Shown in pieces: positions 62,701-64,000 of a stretch of DNA of 64,000 nt. The translations under genes and the position numbers were made by a program. Numbering within the stretch: the first letter of the stretch is position 1; each line of letters opens with the position of its first letter. The notes beneath the pieces were generated by a model that saw nothing but the letters and a program-made list of their open reading frames with translations, was not told where the DNA came from and ran no database searches. The stretch lies in contig JAICSO010000013.1 of assembly GCA_025936825.1 (NCBI GenBank), positions 1 through 64,000 of the forward strand. Reading direction: 5' to 3'. The stretch comes from Terriglobales bacterium (GTDB lineage Bacteria; Acidobacteriota; Terriglobia; Terriglobales; Acidobacteriaceae).

Positions 62701-64000
62701 ACACGATGGTGGACCAGCTCAACGCCTTTGCCGCAGAGGTTACTCGCGTTGCCCGCGAGGTTGGAACTGAAGGCAAACTCGGTGGGCAGGCACAGGTGCC
62801 CGGTGTCGCCGGAACCTGGAAAGACCTCACTGATAACGTCAACGTCATGGCCGCAAACCTTACAGAGCAGGTGCGCGGAATTGTGAAAGTCGTTACCGCT
62901 GTCGCAAACGGTGACCTCAAGCAGAAGCTGACGGTCAACGCGAAGGGCGAAGTCGCCGCCCTCGCCGAAACCATCAACAACATGACGGACACGCTTGCGA
63001 CATTCGCCGATCAGGTGACTACGGTTGCGCGCGAAGTGGGCGTCGAAGGACGTCTCGGTGGTCAAGCCAACGTGCCCGGTGCTGCCGGCACTTGGAAGGA
63101 TTTGACCGGCAACGTCAACTTGCTGGCTGACAACCTCACGAACCAAGTCCGTGCTATTGCAGAAGTCGCAACCGCCGTTACTAAGGGCGACCTCACGCGG
63201 TCCATTCAGGTAGAGGCCCGAGGCGAAGTAGCGGAACTCAAAGACAACATCAACACCATGATCAACAACCTCCGCCTCACGACGGAGCGAAATACCGAAC
63301 AGGACTGGCTCAAAACCAACCTGGCGCGCTTCACCGGCATGTTGCAAGGTCAGCGCGATCTGGGAACAGTAGGCCGCATGTTGTTGTCTGAACTGGCGCC
63401 ACTGGTCAATGCGCAGCAGGGCGTGATCTACCAGATGGAGTCGGAAGACACCGCCGGCATGGTGATGCTCTCAGCATTCGCTGGTGATGGCGATAATGGC
63501 CACCTGCGTCAGCTCAAGTTGGGTGAGGGTCTCATAGGACAGTGCGCTCTCGAAAAGCGCCGCATGCTTATCACGGACCTGCCCCCGGATCGTACCGTGA
63601 CGATTAGGTCCGGACTCGTCGAAGCGGTGCCTAGAAACGTCATCGTTCTGCCGATCTTGTTTGAAGATCGCGTTAAGGCAGTAATTGAGCTGGCTTCGCT
63701 TGGCATATTCACCGCTTCCCAACTCGCGTTCCTTGAGCAGTTGACCGCTTCCATCGGCATCGTGCTGAACAGTATCGAAGCAACGATGCAGACTGAAGGG
63801 CTGTTGAAACAGTCACAACAGTTGGCTGCCGAACTTCAGGCGCAGCAAAAAGAATTACAGCAAACGAACGAGCAGTTGGCACTGAAAGCTCAACAGCTTG
63901 CCGAACAGAACGTCGAAGTCGAAAGAAAGAACCAGGAAATCGAGCAGGCTCGTCGCGCTCTGGAAGATAAGGCCAAGGAACTCGCTCTCACTTCCAAGTA
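59709..64000 (+). CDS. HAMP-array sensor protein (Nik1-like hybrid kinase type), partial at window end
   Basis: ATG 59709 follows AAAGGAA. The visible 1430 residues have no signal peptide or membrane segment. A short N-terminal region ([20 protein letters not shown]) and one HAMP-like unit are followed by eleven tandem 92-residue repeats ([15 protein letters not shown], then [16 protein letters not shown], then [20 protein letters not shown]). These are the poly-HAMP units of group III (Nik1-type) histidine kinases. A GAF domain ([38 protein letters not shown]) and a long Gln/Glu-rich coiled coil lead to the window edge. The HisKA, ATPase and receiver domains expected next lie outside. It is a cytoplasmic stress or osmosensor-type protein. 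Confidence 0.88.
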   Translation, partial: MKKSAQSSVATIEPIETHAHGNGGNGAAAAVAESPADLSIVLAALQTMRNGDFSVRLPGSWTGLSGKIADTFNDIVAANQQMAQELNRVGQVVGKEGRTRERLKFHEARGAWGQMEASVNTLVEDLLRPTTEVTRAIAAVAQGNLTQTVRMDVDGRPLEGEFLRSADIVNRMIQQLSVFTSEVTRVAREVGTDGKLGGQALVPGVAGTWKDLTDSVNSMASNLTGQVRNIAEVATAVASGDLSRKITVDVRGEILQLKEAINTMVDQLRSFASEVTRVAREVGTDGKLGGQAVVPGVAGTWKDLTDSVNAMAGNLTAQVRNIAEVTTAVARGDLSRKITVDVKGEILELKETINTMVDQLNAFAGEVTRVAREVGTEGKLGGQAQVPGVAGTWKDLTDNVNFMAGNLTAQVRNIAEVATAIAGGDLSRKITVDVRGEILQLKETLNTMVDQLNRFAGEVTRVAREVGSEGRLGGQANVPGVAGTWKDLTDSVNSMAGNLTAQVRNIAEVTTAVARGDLSRKITVDVKGEILELKNTINTMVDQLNAFAGEVTRVAREVGTEGKLGGQAQVPGVAGTWKDLTDNVNFMAGNLTAQVRNIAEVATAVARGDLSRKITVDVKGEILQLKETLNTMVDQLRSFASEVTRVAREVGTDGKLGGQALVPGVGGTWKDLTDSVNSMASNLTGQVRNIAEVSTAIANGDLSKKITVNVSGEILLLKETINTMVDQLNAFAGEVTRVAREVGSEGRLGGQANVPGVAGTWKDLTDSVNSMAGNLTAQVRNIAEVTTAVARGDLSRKITVDVKGEILELKNTINTMVDQLNAFAGEVTRVAREVGTDGKLGGQAEVPGVAGTWKDLTDNVNFMASNLTGQVRNIAEVATAIANGDLSKKITVDVRGEILQLKETLNTMVEQLRSFAAEVTRVAREVGSEGRLGGQANVPGVAGTWKDLTDSVNAMAGNLTAQVRNIAEVTTAVARGDLSRKITVDVKGEILELKNTINTMVDQLNAFAAEVTRVAREVGTEGKLGGQAQVPGVAGTWKDLTDNVNVMAANLTEQVRGIVKVVTAVANGDLKQKLTVNAKGEVAALAETINNMTDTLATFADQVTTVAREVGVEGRLGGQANVPGAAGTWKDLTGNVNLLADNLTNQVRAIAEVATAVTKGDLTRSIQVEARGEVAELKDNINTMINNLRLTTERNTEQDWLKTNLARFTGMLQGQRDLGTVGRMLLSELAPLVNAQQGVIYQMESEDTAGMVMLSAFAGDGDNGHLRQLKLGEGLIGQCALEKRRMLITDLPPDRTVTIRSGLVEAVPRNVIVLPILFEDRVKAVIELASLGIFTASQLAFLEQLTASIGIVLNSIEATMQTEGLLKQSQQLAAELQAQQKELQQTNEQLALKAQQLAEQNVEVERKNQEIEQARRALEDKAKELALTSK
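60243..63278 (+). repeat. eleven tandem 276-bp repeats encoding HAMP units
   Basis: The start points of successive units are exactly 276 bases apart (60243, 60519, 60795 and so on to 63003), with no insertion or deletion between them. Neighbouring units alternate in part between two flavours (for example, DSVNSM with VTTAVARGD against DNVNFM with VATAIA). The first nine units are close to each other in DNA sequence, and the last two are diverged. Confidence 0.9.

Noticed and set aside
60243-63278. CRISPR-like or satellite repeat
   Set aside because: The 276-base units are a continuous reading frame of HAMP domains.

Overview
The window looks like Acidobacteriota chromosome, most likely class Terriglobia. 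The basis is the mix of gene families rather than a marker gene: CadC-type winged-helix regulators fused to TPR domains, several CRTAC1-type FG-GAP/UnbV proteins, an outer-membrane porin with one haem motif in front of a caa3-like oxidase operon, two DUF5985-type membrane proteins, and a giant tandem-HAMP sensor protein. No rRNA gene, complete tRNA gene or CRISPR array is visible.

Layout. 1-7.4 kb: an ECF sigma factor with its anti-sigma factor, a winged-helix regulator with an ankyrin-like Tat protein, an alpha/beta-hydrolase-like protein, and decayed genes including an IS1182-type transposase stub. 7.7-17.3 kb: a mosaic of single genes (winged-helix/TPR regulator, PQQ dehydrogenase, glycolipid-binding protein, SDR, M28 peptidase) whose spacers carry copies of a 17-bp repeat. 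17.5-39.9 kb: three 45-bp copies of the 3' half of a tRNA-Asp gene, each beside a decayed tyrosine recombinase, frame one or more integrated segments. The main one carries an AhpD-like peroxidase gene with an in-frame TGA, a MetE-like protein, two MFS transporters, a cation/proton antiporter, and an operon of three CRTAC1 proteins around an orphan RnfD-like membrane protein. 42.4-51.1 kb: a cytochrome c oxidase operon (haem-porin, dihaem cytochrome c, cupredoxin-like protein, subunits II, I, III, III, IV and haem O synthase). 51-64 kb: a signalling region with PilZ, cupin and LuxR proteins, a MEDS-domain sensor, a multi-PAS histidine kinase, two stand-alone receivers, small membrane proteins and a HAMP-array protein that runs off the window.

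Most notable: two genes have a TGA where their families have a functional Cys, the reading frame stays intact and family-like after the TGA, and a short hairpin with G in the first two loop bases begins its loop 16-17 nt downstream. These are candidate selenocysteine codons. In the MEDS gene, reading through restores the family's C-terminus and closes the gap to the kinase gene from about 180 bp to 5 bp. This suggests a selenocysteine-containing sensor feeding a PAS kinase and two receivers. The AhpD-like gene also carries a one-base frameshift, so its present function is uncertain.

Two other genes have single-base shifts at short G or C runs. These may be sequencing undercalls rather than true pseudogenes.
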